A DNA stretch of 43,924 nucleotides from a bacterium. GTDB lineage: Bacteria > Bacteroidota > Ignavibacteria > Kapaibacteriales > UBA7675. Numbering within the stretch: position 1 is the first letter of the stretch; every line of letters starts with the position of its first letter. Location of the stretch: contig JAUIKM010000017.1 in NCBI GenBank assembly GCA_030430495.1, forward strand, positions 72,121-116,044, written 5' to 3'. The position numbers and the translations under genes are program-made. The notes under the pieces were generated by a model that was given only the letters and a program-made list of their open reading frames with translations, did no database searches and was not told the origin of the DNA. Below, piece after piece: positions 1 to 9,389 of this stretch.

Positions 1-1
1 C

Positions 2-652
2 ATCGTCGCGGCGGTTGAGCAGTCGCGCAGCAATCCGGCGCTGCCGGCTGAAGTGTTGGATGCCGATCGGCTCTATCTCGCTCTGGGGTCATCGTGGCCG
101 GTGGAAGAGCAACTTCTCGCAGATGCCATTAAGTTGTTGGATGCTGAAGTTAAACAAACGATTGGTCTGATCATCGTCCCGCACGAACCCACGCCTGAGC
201 ACGTCAGGGTATTGCGGGAGCAGTATCCGCAGGCGCGACTCTACAGCGAGTTAAACAGTGCCACAGCCCGGAACTCAGCGTCGGATGCACCGGAACAATC
301 GCACGTCCCTGTCATCATAATCGACGCGGTCGGTTTGCTGCTGCGCGTGTACGCGCAGGCCGCGCTGGCCTTTGTCGGCGGCGGTTTCGGCGCGGGCGTC
401 CACAGCGTCACGGAACCGGCGGGCCACGCCCTGCCCATCTGCTGCGGCCCGGACATCGATCGCGCGCGCGCCGCCCAGGAGCTGCAGGCGGCGGGCGGAC
501 TGCAAGTCGTCGAGTCGGCGTCAAGTCTGGCCGAGTGGCTCAGTGAGATGTTGTTGAACAGTGAGAAGCGCGCACACCAGGGAGCAGTGGCGGAGAAGTA
601 TGTCAAAGAGCGCACGGGATTTAGTGAGGCGATTGGGGAGAGGGTGGGGTGA
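2..652 (+). CDS. waaA: 3-deoxy-D-manno-octulosonic acid (Kdo) transferase, C-terminal part
   Basis: This is the 3' end of a gene that enters from outside the window; the frame is open from base 2, so the GTG at 53 is not the start. About 216 residues are visible, roughly the C-terminal nucleotide-sugar-binding half of a protein usually near 420 residues. The diagnostic stretch is AFVGGGFGAGVHSVTEPA followed by a GP motif, which matches the conserved CMP-Kdo-binding loop and EPA motif of the WaaA/KdtA (GT30) family. The enzyme attaches Kdo to lipid A precursor at the inner membrane, so the organism should make LPS. The stop overlaps the start region of the next gene's leader. Family assignment rests on recalled motif similarity. 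Confidence 0.85.
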   Translation: MVAAVEQSRSNPALPAEVLDADRLYLALGSSWPVEEQLLADAIKLLDAEVKQTIGLIIVPHEPTPEHVRVLREQYPQARLYSELNSATARNSASDAPEQSHVPVIIIDAVGLLLRVYAQAALAFVGGGFGAGVHSVTEPAGHALPICCGPDIDRARAAQELQAAGGLQVVESASSLAEWLSEMLLNSEKRAHQGAVAEKYVKERTGFSEAIGERVG

Positions 653-696
653 GGTTCTTTCCGTATATTCCCCCATCACTCTCCCGGGGAACTCTC

Positions 697-2082
697 ATGC
701 GCGCGCTGCTGATCACGCTCTGCCTTGTAACCGCCCTTCTGCCTTCCGCCTGCGATTCGTCCGGCGACTCAACTTCCCAGGCTGGAGGCACCAACAATTC
801 ACTTCCGGAAACTCTGCGCCCACTGCCTGAACATCCGGACAGCGTTGGCCCCGGCCCCTTCTGCATTCACACCGTCGGCACCCGCAGCGACAACATCTTC
901 AACCCTCCCTCAACGCCCCAAAACACCTGGCCCTACAACGGAATGCCACAGTCCGAGCGCAAACGCAATTGGATGAAACGCAGGCCGCTCAACTTCGACA
1001 AAACCGCCACATTCGACTCCCTGCACTTTGCGTCCCTCGCCGAGTTCGCAGGCGCCGTGTTTAAAGACAGCGCTAGGTTTAACAAAGTGGTATTTGAACA
1101 ACGCGCCGACTTCCGTTATGCCTGGTTTAAAGGGCCGCTCAACTGCGTCGATGCCGAGTTCCACGACGTCGCCGACTTCGAAGCCGCTCAATTTGATGTC
1201 TCCGCAGCCTTTAACCACGCCGTGTTTCATGATAAACCCAACTTCGACTGGACAACCCTGCCGCCCGTCGTCGACTTTGAGCACGTCGAGTTTAAACAGG
1301 AGCTGGACCTGCGCCTCGCCGACTTTCAATATGTTGATACAATCTACCTCGAAGCCTTCGACATCGAAACCGGCAAACTGCTCGTTGAATGGGATCAACT
1401 CGGCCGGCGCGACGGCAGGTTCAGAATCCATGTTCGCGAGGATTCCGTTTACAACGAACTCGGCCCCGACAGCCGCGACAAATTCGACCGGCTGCAGAAT
1501 ATCTACCTCGGCATTCGCAACAACTTCCTCGCGCAGGACGACGGCAAGAGTGCCGCGGACGACGTCATGTACGAATTGGCGCTTCGCCAAAACGATCTGC
1601 TCGGCGGCTTTTGGTTAACACTCTACGGCGCATTTTTTGGCTACGGCTACCAGCCCTGGCGTTTCCTGCTCTACGTTGTGCTGCCGATCATCATGCTCTC
1701 CAGCATCTTCTGGTACAGCGCCTACTATCGCGAAATCGGCCCGAAAGTACTCGAAAACTTTAACGACCTCATAGCGGGCGATATTAACATCCCCGACACA
1801 ACCAGGCGTAAGTCCCGCTTAACAAATACTGTCTGGCAGATGCCGGACACCGTCGTTCGCGCTGCCGTACCAACACTGGCGCGCATCTGGCATGTGCTGT
1901 TCTTCAGCACCTCCGTCCTCCTCGGCGTTAAGTTCAGCCGCGACTGGCTCTCCGTCGACAACGACAAATTCAATTACTGGGTGACCTTTCAGTGGCTGCT
2001 GGGCGTGGGCCTCTACGTCTCTTTTGCGCTGCTCGTCAAAGGCTCCAAATTTGAATTTGTCAAAGACCTGCTCGGCTTTTAA
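697..2082 (+). CDS. Lipoprotein with pentapeptide-like repeats and C-terminal membrane segments
   Basis: The protein has 461 residues. I chose the ATG at 697 because it gives a clean lipoprotein signal (hydrophobic core, lipobox LPSAC, Cys19); an upstream GTG at 649 would bury it. Residues about 110-210 contain repeated A-[DN]-F-type pentapeptide units (for example AEFAGAVF, ADFRYAWF, ADFEAAQF), the right-handed quadrilateral helix pattern. The C-terminal third has hydrophobic segments (around WLTLYGAFFGYGY, LLYVVLPIIMLSSIFW and FQWLLGVGLYVSFALLV). The last two resemble the pore-helix/inner-helix layout of small ion-channel modules that are often fused to pentapeptide repeats, but no selectivity-filter signature is visible, so channel function is only a guess. 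A TATATT box lies at 664-669. A lipid anchor combined with later membrane helices is unusual. Confidence 0.75.
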   Translation: MRALLITLCLVTALLPSACDSSGDSTSQAGGTNNSLPETLRPLPEHPDSVGPGPFCIHTVGTRSDNIFNPPSTPQNTWPYNGMPQSERKRNWMKRRPLNFDKTATFDSLHFASLAEFAGAVFKDSARFNKVVFEQRADFRYAWFKGPLNCVDAEFHDVADFEAAQFDVSAAFNHAVFHDKPNFDWTTLPPVVDFEHVEFKQELDLRLADFQYVDTIYLEAFDIETGKLLVEWDQLGRRDGRFRIHVREDSVYNELGPDSRDKFDRLQNIYLGIRNNFLAQDDGKSAADDVMYELALRQNDLLGGFWLTLYGAFFGYGYQPWRFLLYVVLPIIMLSSIFWYSAYYREIGPKVLENFNDLIAGDINIPDTTRRKSRLTNTVWQMPDTVVRAAVPTLARIWHVLFFSTSVLLGVKFSRDWLSVDNDKFNYWVTFQWLLGVGLYVSFALLVKGSKFEFVKDLLGF

Positions 2083-2090
2083 CAAAAGCC
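2074..2090 (+). terminator. Small hairpin across the stop codon
   Basis: A perfect 7-bp stem (GGCTTTT / AAAAGCC) with an AAC loop spans the stop codon of the preceding gene. There is no U-run after it, so it is at best a weak terminator or 3'-end stabiliser. The rest of 2083-2289 holds nothing I can identify. Confidence 0.25.
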
Positions 2091-2289
2091 AATGCCAGAC
2101 CGCTTCGCCTCCTCACTCCATTCGGCGGCTTGCTCTTTCCTCTTGTTCGTCATTGAGATTTATACATCAGGCGATCGGATTTTGCAGTCTTCTTTTGCTT
2201 CAATCCGCCCAACTAAAACAACAACGGCGATGCCGTCGCATGGACAGCACCGCCGTTCAGTTTCAATTCGGCCGCCAGGCCTTGACGTT

Positions 2290-4659
2290 CTACTCGATAA
2301 TCAAGCGCGCCGACTGCGTCCCCGTCGCCGTGCTGAAACGCAGGAAATACACACCGCGCGCCGGCCGCTCGCTCAGCACCAGACTGTGCTCACCCGCCAG
2401 TGCGTTGTTTAACTCGCGCCGCAGAATCGGACGCCCGCTCATGTCGACACATTCCACCGTCAACCTCGGCAGCATTGCATCGCTGTTTAAACGGAATGTT
2501 ATTTCATTGCCGTTCCGACGCAAGCCCGTGATGTCCCACTCCGCATTCGCGGCCGCAATGTCCGCCACGCTGACAGATGTTTCGTCATAGGGTACAACGA
2601 TACTGCTGTTGACGTCCACGTTGTCAAGCGTGCGCCGTGCGCCGTTTGAATAGGTAATCTCAACTCCATCGATAAACTCCGTCTCGCCCAGACCAAAGTG
2701 AATGTCACTGGAGTTCTGCGTGGCCGTGGCGCCCGTGCCCGCGCCCTGCAGATCGCGATACCACTGTTTATCGCCCGACCGAACGACCACACGTGTTCCA
2801 TATGCGCCGCTGTTAACCGCGTTCTCCGGGCTGCCCTGCAGGCGCAGTTTGAGCCAGTTGCCGTGTTTTTCCACGTCATTGCGGAACAGTTTAACGCCGT
2901 CATTGCGCGCCGAAGCCGCGATGATATCCATATCCCCGTCGTTGTCGTAGTCGATGCGCGCGGCCGTCCATGCGCCGTGCACCAGACAGCCCAGTTCCCA
3001 GGTCTGATCGTCAAACGTATAGTCCGGTGCGCCGCTGTTTAAGTACATGCGCGAGTAACGCATCGGCTCGCCGCCCTCGCCGGAGTTGACATAGGCCAGT
3101 TGACAGTGAAACAGATCCTGGTTGCCGTCCAGGTCGAGGTCCAGCGTCAGCACGCCCGCGTTTAATTCAAAAAACTTGATGCCGGCCTCCTGATGCACTT
3201 CCTCAAACGTCGGGTTCGGGCCGCCACTGCTGCGGTACAGCAGCGAAGGGTTCGACACCTGGCCGCGCCAATCCGGATGCCCCAGGTTGCCGACAAACAA
3301 ATCAACCGCGCCGTCGTTGTTGTAGTCCGCCCATTCACATCCGATGCCGTGACCAAAGTAGCGCGAGTCCGCCGTCGGCAGACCGTGCAAACCATATTCG
3401 CGCGCCACTTCCGTAAATGTACCGTCGGCATTGTTGCGGTAGAGGAAGTCGGGCTCCAGACGATAGTTCGCAACAAAAATGTCCGTCCAGCCATCGTTGT
3501 TGAAGTCGCAGGCGGTGGCGCCCCAGCAGTCCACGCCGCTGGGCTCGCCCGATGCAATGCCGGCCGACTCTGTCACATTGACAAATGTGCCGTCACCCTC
3601 GTTGCGCCACAGACGATCCTGATAATACACTTCCTGATTGTTCTCGTTCGTGCGGCGGCCGTTGGCGATGTACAGATCCAGGTCGCCGTCGTTGTCCATG
3701 TCGAAGAAAATCGGCGTGACCGTCGGCGCTTCATTGCTGATGCCGCTTGCACTTAACACATCCGTAAACACGCCGCCGTCATTGCGATACAAAAAGTCTT
3801 CGTTCTGTCCCCCGCGCGCACCGTAAGCGTCCAGATCGCCGTCGTTGTCGTAATCAGCCCAAACAACCGCGCTCGCCGTGATGTTTAACTCGTCGCTCAC
3901 ATTGGCAAAAGTGCCGTCCTGGTTGTTGCGGAAAATACGCGATCCAAACGTCAGGTCGTCCCAGCCGTCGTTGTTAAAGTCGGCCACGCTTACGCGCGCC
4001 GAGCGCAGGTCCGCGTCGTCGGGAAGGACCAAACCCGCTTCGCGTGCGACATCCGTCAATGTTGAAGCAGGCGGATCGGCCGAGCCCTGGCCCTCGGGAT
4101 TGTCGTACTCAACGACCAACTCAACGATGTAATCGCCCGCGGCGAGTGCGTACACGCCGGGAAATCCGAGATTGTTATTTGTCGTTGGATCGTAAACGAA
4201 GGATCCCGCACGCGGTCCGGCCACCTGATTATTATCAACGCCGAACCACGGACCGTTTTGTTTAACATAGTGTTGCGCAATAAAACGCTCGTATCCGTCC
4301 AGATGTAGATTAAACTCGCGCAGGTCAATCACGTAGGTCGCCGGCGTGCCCTGGTAGTCGATTAAAAAGGGTCCGACAAGCGAATTGTAGGAATGCACAA
4401 ACAAGGTCGGCGGTATTGCGCCCTCGGAAGGATCGCCGACAATCCAGACCGTATCGAGCCCGGCTTGATTGCCGTCCATAAACATTCGCAACTCCAGCAC
4501 GCGGCAGGGTCCGTTGGGCTCAAACACCACGGACTCCTCGATCTGCGCGCGCGAGTGGTGTCCGCCATACTGCCCGTTGTGGCGCTGCAACGTAACTTCC
4601 TGGGCTTGCAGTGAAATCGCAAAAGCGCTTAAAACAACACAAAGAAGCGAAATTCGCAT
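2290..4659 (-). CDS. T9SS-exported VCBS/FG-GAP repeat protein with ASPIC/UnbV domain
   Basis: The protein has 789 residues. The ATG at 4659 gives a signal peptide (MRISLLCVVLSAFAISLQAQ) and has AGGAG just upstream. After an N-terminal beta region (about 21-190) come seven Asp-rich calcium-loop repeats of the VCBS/FG-GAP type (ADFNNDGWDD, ADYDNDGDLD, FDMDNDGDLD, CDFNNDGWTD, ADYNNDGAVD, LDLDLDGNQD, IDYDNDGDMD), forming an integrin-like propeller. An ASPIC/UnbV domain follows (around residues 610-700: NWLKLRLQG, VVVRSG, FGLG, IDGVEI). The last ~80 residues end in GVYFLRF...RLIIE, a type IX sorting domain, so export to the cell surface is expected. The architecture is that of CRTAC1-like proteins; ligand unknown. 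All five Leu-Asn pairs use TTA-AAC and all eight TTA codons precede A. Confidence 0.85.
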   Translation of the reverse strand: MRISLLCVVLSAFAISLQAQEVTLQRHNGQYGGHHSRAQIEESVVFEPNGPCRVLELRMFMDGNQAGLDTVWIVGDPSEGAIPPTLFVHSYNSLVGPFLIDYQGTPATYVIDLREFNLHLDGYERFIAQHYVKQNGPWFGVDNNQVAGPRAGSFVYDPTTNNNLGFPGVYALAAGDYIVELVVEYDNPEGQGSADPPASTLTDVAREAGLVLPDDADLRSARVSVADFNNDGWDDLTFGSRIFRNNQDGTFANVSDELNITASAVVWADYDNDGDLDAYGARGGQNEDFLYRNDGGVFTDVLSASGISNEAPTVTPIFFDMDNDGDLDLYIANGRRTNENNQEVYYQDRLWRNEGDGTFVNVTESAGIASGEPSGVDCWGATACDFNNDGWTDIFVANYRLEPDFLYRNNADGTFTEVAREYGLHGLPTADSRYFGHGIGCEWADYNNDGAVDLFVGNLGHPDWRGQVSNPSLLYRSSGGPNPTFEEVHQEAGIKFFELNAGVLTLDLDLDGNQDLFHCQLAYVNSGEGGEPMRYSRMYLNSGAPDYTFDDQTWELGCLVHGAWTAARIDYDNDGDMDIIAASARNDGVKLFRNDVEKHGNWLKLRLQGSPENAVNSGAYGTRVVVRSGDKQWYRDLQGAGTGATATQNSSDIHFGLGETEFIDGVEITYSNGARRTLDNVDVNSSIVVPYDETSVSVADIAAANAEWDITGLRRNGNEITFRLNSDAMLPRLTVECVDMSGRPILRRELNNALAGEHSLVLSERPARGVYFLRFSTATGTQSARLIIE

Positions 4660-4707
4660 AACAACTCCTGTATCTCGGTACGGGTTTGTGTACAGATTCA
4701 AACCCAT

Positions 4708-4735
4708 AATATAGTCAATAGAGGAATTCGGTCAA
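4708..4735 (-). promoter_or_regulatory. Sigma70-like promoter of the VCBS protein gene
   Basis: Read on the minus strand: TTGACC (4735-4730), 16-bp spacer, TATATT (4713-4708). The leader then contains a 7-bp inverted repeat (GGGTTTG / CAAACCC, 4682-4705) before the ATG at 4659. Prediction from sequence only. Confidence 0.45.
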
Positions 4736-4786
4736 GTTTTCAACTACATCCGGACAGGCAAACTTACAGCAGCAGCAAGCTTTTTG

Positions 4787-5620
4787 TCAGTTTTTCACAT
4801 AGCCGCCGTTTTCTTCCCCATATAAGAAACTTCGCCCGTAATCACTTAACAATTCATCCCAATCACTGATCGACACCTCAACAGCCACATCGCCGAGTGC
4901 ATCCAGCGCGCGCATGGCGTGGTTCGAACAGCGCGGCACCGTTATGCGGAACGAGTCCGACAACACCGCAAACTGCATTCCGGCGTAGTTAACGTATTCA
5001 GCCGCTCTCAAACATTCCTCGTACATCTCAAGGGCGAGCTCGTAGTTTTCCTGAGTCTCAAACTCGTCTGTCCGTTGTTCGGAGCTGAGCATTTCCAACC
5101 GGTTCAATTCCTGCTGTATCCTTTGTTGAACTTCGGCCTCCACCACTCTAAGCAGCCTGAAACTTCCATCGGACTTCAGGAAGGCCGGCGCCGGCAGCCA
5201 TTCGCCGGTCTCAAGCAGAAAGTTAAACGTCCGTTCCCAATACTCACAATACGCACCGCAACCTTCAGCTTCAATCGTTACGGACAGACCGAACTGGTCA
5301 AAGCGCTCAATTCGATAATTAACATTGGCCAGGGTGGGGACGGGAAAATCCTCGGTGGCACGCACTTTTTCAAACAGACTCTCCTCAACTTCATCCGGCT
5401 TGACGGACAAGACCGCTTCGGCGAGCTGTGAGTTAACAAACCTGGCGACCTCCGGATCTCCGCCGCGCAACGAAGGAAAACGATAAAAACTCTCCGCCTC
5501 GGTGGAATCGCCTTCAGTCACGGCTACGACACTGAAAGGCTCCGTTGTTGCACACGCCGCCGTACTTAACAGCAACAGCAGGACCGCACTGCGAGCCATA
5601 CTTCTCCAGTTTTCTCTCAT
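4787..5620 (-). CDS. Hypothetical lipoprotein
   Basis: The protein has 277 residues. A lipoprotein signal ends in STAAC (Cys23 from the ATG at 5620; the second Met at codon 8 could also serve, but AGGAAG lies 7-8 bases before 5620). The mature part opens with a conserved-looking segment (FPSLRGG.PEVARFVN) that faintly recalls DUF3298/RsiV-type secreted domains, in which a beta-sheet domain reports on dietary or lysozyme-like ligands; I cannot confirm that. Four Cys residues (CGAYC; ECL; CSN) may form disulphides. It lies 127 bp upstream, in the transcriptional sense, of the VCBS gene on the same strand, which has its own promoter. Function unknown; a periplasmic or outer-membrane location is inferred. 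Confidence 0.65.
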   Translation of the reverse strand: MRENWRSMARSAVLLLLLSTAACATTEPFSVVAVTEGDSTEAESFYRFPSLRGGDPEVARFVNSQLAEAVLSVKPDEVEESLFEKVRATEDFPVPTLANVNYRIERFDQFGLSVTIEAEGCGAYCEYWERTFNFLLETGEWLPAPAFLKSDGSFRLLRVVEAEVQQRIQQELNRLEMLSSEQRTDEFETQENYELALEMYEECLRAAEYVNYAGMQFAVLSDSFRITVPRCSNHAMRALDALGDVAVEVSISDWDELLSDYGRSFLYGEENGGYVKN

Positions 5621-5745
5621 CTCATCTTCCTGATTGACATAACTTCGATGCCGGGAAGGGCAAATGTTCGCGCCGATCTGATCAGAGCCCTGACGGTCTC
5701 TTCTTTCAATCCGCTTTTGTTAACCTTCGGGTTTGAAGTCTCAAA

Positions 5746-5798
5746 CCACCAAACCACAAGTCTTTTTGCCGCCGAGCCACAAACCGCCGAGTCACAAG
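5746..5798. repeat. Short degenerate 15-bp tandem repeat, intergenic
   Basis: Two adjacent 15-mers, CCGCCGAGCCACAAA (5769-5783) and CCGCCGAGTCACAAG (5784-5798), are preceded by a related CCACCAAACCACAAG (5746-5760). They lie between two minus-strand genes, upstream of the lipoprotein. No reading frame or hairpin explains them. Confidence 0.6.
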
Positions 5799-5806
5799 CC
5801 GGCCGC

Positions 5807-8011
5807 TCAGTGTTTAATCACCAGGCGCGAAGCCGGCGCGCCCTGCCCGCGAAGTGTCAGTACGTAAACGCCCGCCGCCAGTCGCGCCGTGCCCAGTTCA
5901 AAATCCGGAGCTCCGGCGCGCCACTGTGCGCGCGCAACAATGCGTCCGGGCAGGTCGCGCAGTTCCACGTCCAGAGTCCGCAGCGGGCCGCCCGGGATGT
6001 TAAAGCGCAGCGACGAGTTAAACGGGTTGGGTCCAAACGTCAACGAGGGGAATACATCCTCCAGTTTCACATCATCAATCACCGGCGGCCAGGTGAAAGG
6101 CTCCGAGCTTGAAGAACAACCAAATTCGTCGGCGATGGTTAACACGTACTCGCCGTTTTCGTCCGGCTTAATGTTCGGGGTCTGGCGGGCATCGGCATAC
6201 AGTTCATCGTTTAACAGCCAGAGCGCTATAGCGACGTCTGACTCGCGTATTCCGATCAAACTGTCGTTGCGCACTTCGATGCGCGGCTGCTCCGGCGGAT
6301 CAACCACCTGCACAAAAACGCTGTCGCGCACGCTGCAACCTTCGGAACTCGTGGCCGTGGCGTACAACATTCCACTTTCGGTCAATGCCACGCGGACCTG
6401 TGCGCCGATGGGGTTTTCAAATGCCGCCGTCGGCGACCAGACAACCTGCGCTTCGCCCGCCTGGGCCGTCAGCTCCAGCTCGCCGTCGCGACACAGCACC
6501 GTGTCGTTCGGCATTGTTAACTGCGGCGGCTGAGCTTCCGTCACCACTACGCTGCGCGTGCCGCTGCAACCGTTGTTTTCCGTGACGCTGACACTGTATT
6601 CGCCTGCGGCGTCAATTTCGATAAAAGCGGTGTTTTCTCCGGTGTTCCACAGGTAGCTGCTGAATTCGCCGTCGACGCTTAAGGTCAAGGTCTCGCCCAA
6701 ACACAACAGCGTGCCGCCGTCGATGGAAAACTGCGGCTCACGTTTAATGGTGATCGACTCCGGCAGCTCGTTGATCGACACCGGCAGCGAGCTGACAACG
6801 CGCAGTTTGTAGAGATTCGACGGCGCGAGTCCTTCCGGCAACTGCACAAGCACATCTTTGGCGCAACTGCCGGCAAAACTGTTTAACTGCGTCAGATTTG
6901 CAAAGTCGCCCGACGGGTCGGAGAGCTGGACAAAAAAACTGTTCTGCGGATCAAATTCACCGCGCGTGCCGAGCGGCAAGGTAAACTCCCCGCCGGCGCA
7001 GAAGTCAAAACGCTCCGGCCGACCGAGCAGCACGCGCTCGTCGGGATCGAGCAGCGCCACGCCGCCGTTAAACGCAACCCAGACCCGCCGCTGAGCGTCA
7101 AGCCTCAGGCCGAAGACCTGGCCGTCCGGGAGTCCCTCCGCCTGCGGGGCGAGCGTCTCCCATTCTTCGTCGTACAACATCGAGATTCCGGCGGCGCGCG
7201 TGGCCAGCCACAAGCCGCCGCAGCCGTTAAGTGTGATGTCGTTAATCCAGTTGTGAGCCAGACCGGAGTTTTCCGAGTTAAACAGAGCCCAGGCGCCGTT
7301 GTCGTAGTGCGCCAGCCCCGCGCCCCAGGCGCCGATGTACACTTCGTTGGCCGAAACGGGATGCAGCGCAAAAACAATGTTGGACGGCAACGACGAATTG
7401 GCCTCGTTTAAAACCAGCCATTCGCCATTGTTGTAGCGCGCCACGCCGCCGCCTTCGGTGCCGCACCAGACGACATTGTCGGAAACCCGTTCGACGGTCT
7501 GCACGTTGTCCGAAGGCAGATCGGAATTGGCGGTGTTAAACACGGCCCAGCCCTCGGGCCCCAGACGCGCCAGGCCGGCCGAGGTGGCCATCCAGACGCC
7601 GCCGTCGTGCGCCTGCGCCAGCGAGCGCACAAAATTGTGCGGCAAGTCGGAATTGGCGGTTGTCCAGACCTGCTGGTCGTCATTGCCCAGCTGTATCGCA
7701 AACAATCCTTTGGAGGTGGCGGCCCAGACCACGCCAAATGAGGCGTGCAGGTCGCGCACGTCGTTGGAGGGAATGTCGCTGTTGTCCGTATTCCATACGC
7801 GCCACTGCCCGGCGGCAAAGGACACAAGACCGGCATCGCTTGCGATCCAGGCGACGCCGTCTGCATCGATTGACACTTCTCGCGCCAGGCTGCCGGGGAA
7901 CTCCGAGTTGGCGGAATTGTAGATCGTCCATTCATCGGCTGCGGCAGCCGTCGAAAACAAAAAAATCAAGCCAAGGAAAATTGCGCCGAAGCGGAGGTTC
8001 GGAAGATACAT
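5807..8011 (-). CDS. T9SS-exported beta-propeller (Reg_prop-type) protein with Ig-like domains
   Basis: The protein has 734 residues, with a signal peptide at residues 1-25 (MYLPNLRFGAIFLGLIFLFS...). Residues about 27-330 contain seven ~43-residue repeats with the pattern W..YN..NS.LP.N.V...G.WW.AT..GL, like the two-component-regulator propeller (Reg_prop) blades of hybrid sensor kinases, but here without any kinase. Residues about 340-640 hold PKD/Ig-like modules of the Bacteroidota type (C.G......W.TG...GEYSVSVT..GC). The C-terminus (FGPNPFNSSLRFNIPGG ... GVYVLTLRG) is a type A T9SS sorting domain. It is probably a cell-surface or secreted protein with no catalytic motif. The start is only 19 bp after the lysC stop, so it may be read through from the lysC operon. 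Confidence 0.85.
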   Translation of the reverse strand: MYLPNLRFGAIFLGLIFLFSTAAAADEWTIYNSANSEFPGSLAREVSIDADGVAWIASDAGLVSFAAGQWRVWNTDNSDIPSNDVRDLHASFGVVWAATSKGLFAIQLGNDDQQVWTTANSDLPHNFVRSLAQAHDGGVWMATSAGLARLGPEGWAVFNTANSDLPSDNVQTVERVSDNVVWCGTEGGGVARYNNGEWLVLNEANSSLPSNIVFALHPVSANEVYIGAWGAGLAHYDNGAWALFNSENSGLAHNWINDITLNGCGGLWLATRAAGISMLYDEEWETLAPQAEGLPDGQVFGLRLDAQRRVWVAFNGGVALLDPDERVLLGRPERFDFCAGGEFTLPLGTRGEFDPQNSFFVQLSDPSGDFANLTQLNSFAGSCAKDVLVQLPEGLAPSNLYKLRVVSSLPVSINELPESITIKREPQFSIDGGTLLCLGETLTLSVDGEFSSYLWNTGENTAFIEIDAAGEYSVSVTENNGCSGTRSVVVTEAQPPQLTMPNDTVLCRDGELELTAQAGEAQVVWSPTAAFENPIGAQVRVALTESGMLYATATSSEGCSVRDSVFVQVVDPPEQPRIEVRNDSLIGIRESDVAIALWLLNDELYADARQTPNIKPDENGEYVLTIADEFGCSSSSEPFTWPPVIDDVKLEDVFPSLTFGPNPFNSSLRFNIPGGPLRTLDVELRDLPGRIVARAQWRAGAPDFELGTARLAAGVYVLTLRGQGAPASRLVIKH

Positions 8012-8030
8012 GCGGTAACCAGGCAGTTTT

Positions 8031-9389
8031 TCAGGAAATCAGATCGTGGGCGGCGCGCAGGGCCTCGTCCCCGCGCTCGGCCGGCACCGCGGCCAATATG
8101 GAAATATTTCCGACGTGATGCTGCACAAAAAGCGCCTCGAAGGGCTGGAGAACCTGCGCCAGACGCGCCACCACCGCGGCTCCGTCCGCCCCCGCCACAC
8201 GCGGACCAACGGCACAGAGCACGGCTGCTTCGGAGATGTCGACATCGGCAAATTCGCGGAATTCGCGCGCCAGGCTCGCAGCAGCGTCGGCGTCCTCCAG
8301 GCAGAGAACGTAGTGGTGCTCGCTGCCCTGCGCCGCCAGCGCTTCGATTCCGAGGTTGACCAGTGAATTGTAGACACCCGCCAGGAACCGCGAGGTGCGA
8401 TTGGCCGAGCGCATCGCAAAGCTCAATAAAATCACGCGTTTACGGATGGCAACCGCGCGAATGCCGTCGACGTCCGGCAGCGCATCGGGTACCAGCAGCG
8501 TCCCCTCGTGTTCGGCGTCAAAGGTGTTGCGCACGCGCACGGGAATGGCGTCGGCCACGGCCGGACGGATGGTATCCGGGTGCAGGACACGCGCGCCGAA
8601 GTAGGCCAGCTCCCCCACCTCGTCAAAGGTGATGCGCGCAATGGTCCGCGCATTCGGCGCCAGACGCGGGTCCGTTGTGTAGACGCCGCTGACGTCCGTC
8701 CAGATCTGGATTTCCGCGACGCCGAGGGCCGCGCCGAAAATGGCGGCCGAAAGATCGCCGCCGCCGCGTCCGTTGGTGGTCGTGACGTTTCTGGCGTCCG
8801 CGCCGATAAATCCCTGGGTGACGACCAGGCAACCGCTTTCGAGCAGCGGCTGAATCGCTTTTTTGCAGCGTTTGCGCGTTTCGGCCAAGTCCGCCGCGGC
8901 GTTGAGATAGACGCTGTCGGTCAGCATCAGCTCGCGCGCGTCGAGCAGTCGGCAGTCGCGACCGGCCGCGCGGAAACCGGCGGCAACGATGAGCGTCGAG
9001 AGGCGCTCGCCGAAAGAGAGAATGGCGGCGCGCGAACGCGGGGTGCACTCGCGAAGGAGCACGACGCCTTCGGCCAGTCGTTTCAACTCGGCGCTGAGTT
9101 CTTCGATCTGTGCGGCGGTTTCGCGGCGCAGCGGTTCGGCGGCGTTGAGCAGCAACTCGGCGGCGGCTTCCAGGTGACGCGCCCGCAGCGACTCGGTCAG
9201 TTGTCCAACCGTCGCCTCGTCGGCTTGCAGCGCGGCATCGGCGACTTCAATGAGTTTGTTGGTAACGCCGGCGCAGGCCGAGCAGACGACCAGCGGTTTG
9301 AGGTCGGCGTGACCCAGGACAATGTCGATAACTCTGCGCATTGCCGCGCCGTCGGCGACGCTTGTGCCGCCGAACTTCATCACGATCAT
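8031..9389 (-). CDS. lysC: Aspartate kinase
   Basis: The protein has 452 residues. It phosphorylates L-aspartate, the first step towards lysine, threonine, methionine and diaminopimelate. The start is the ATG at 9389, giving MIVMKFGGTSV, the hallmark KFGGTS ATP-binding motif; the frame stays open upstream but that part is only a shadow of the neighbouring gene. Further signatures are GRGGGDLSAAIFGAAL and WTDVSGVYTTDPR in the kinase domain and FGARVLHPDTI just before the regulatory region. The C-terminal ~140 residues form two ACT domains, as in monofunctional, allosterically controlled aspartokinase III-like enzymes. It overlaps the upstream gene by ATGA. No homoserine dehydrogenase domain is fused. 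Confidence 0.95.
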   Translation of the reverse strand: MIVMKFGGTSVADGAAMRRVIDIVLGHADLKPLVVCSACAGVTNKLIEVADAALQADEATVGQLTESLRARHLEAAAELLLNAAEPLRRETAAQIEELSAELKRLAEGVVLLRECTPRSRAAILSFGERLSTLIVAAGFRAAGRDCRLLDARELMLTDSVYLNAAADLAETRKRCKKAIQPLLESGCLVVTQGFIGADARNVTTTNGRGGGDLSAAIFGAALGVAEIQIWTDVSGVYTTDPRLAPNARTIARITFDEVGELAYFGARVLHPDTIRPAVADAIPVRVRNTFDAEHEGTLLVPDALPDVDGIRAVAIRKRVILLSFAMRSANRTSRFLAGVYNSLVNLGIEALAAQGSEHHYVLCLEDADAAASLAREFREFADVDISEAAVLCAVGPRVAGADGAAVVARLAQVLQPFEALFVQHHVGNISILAAVPAERGDEALRAAHDLIS

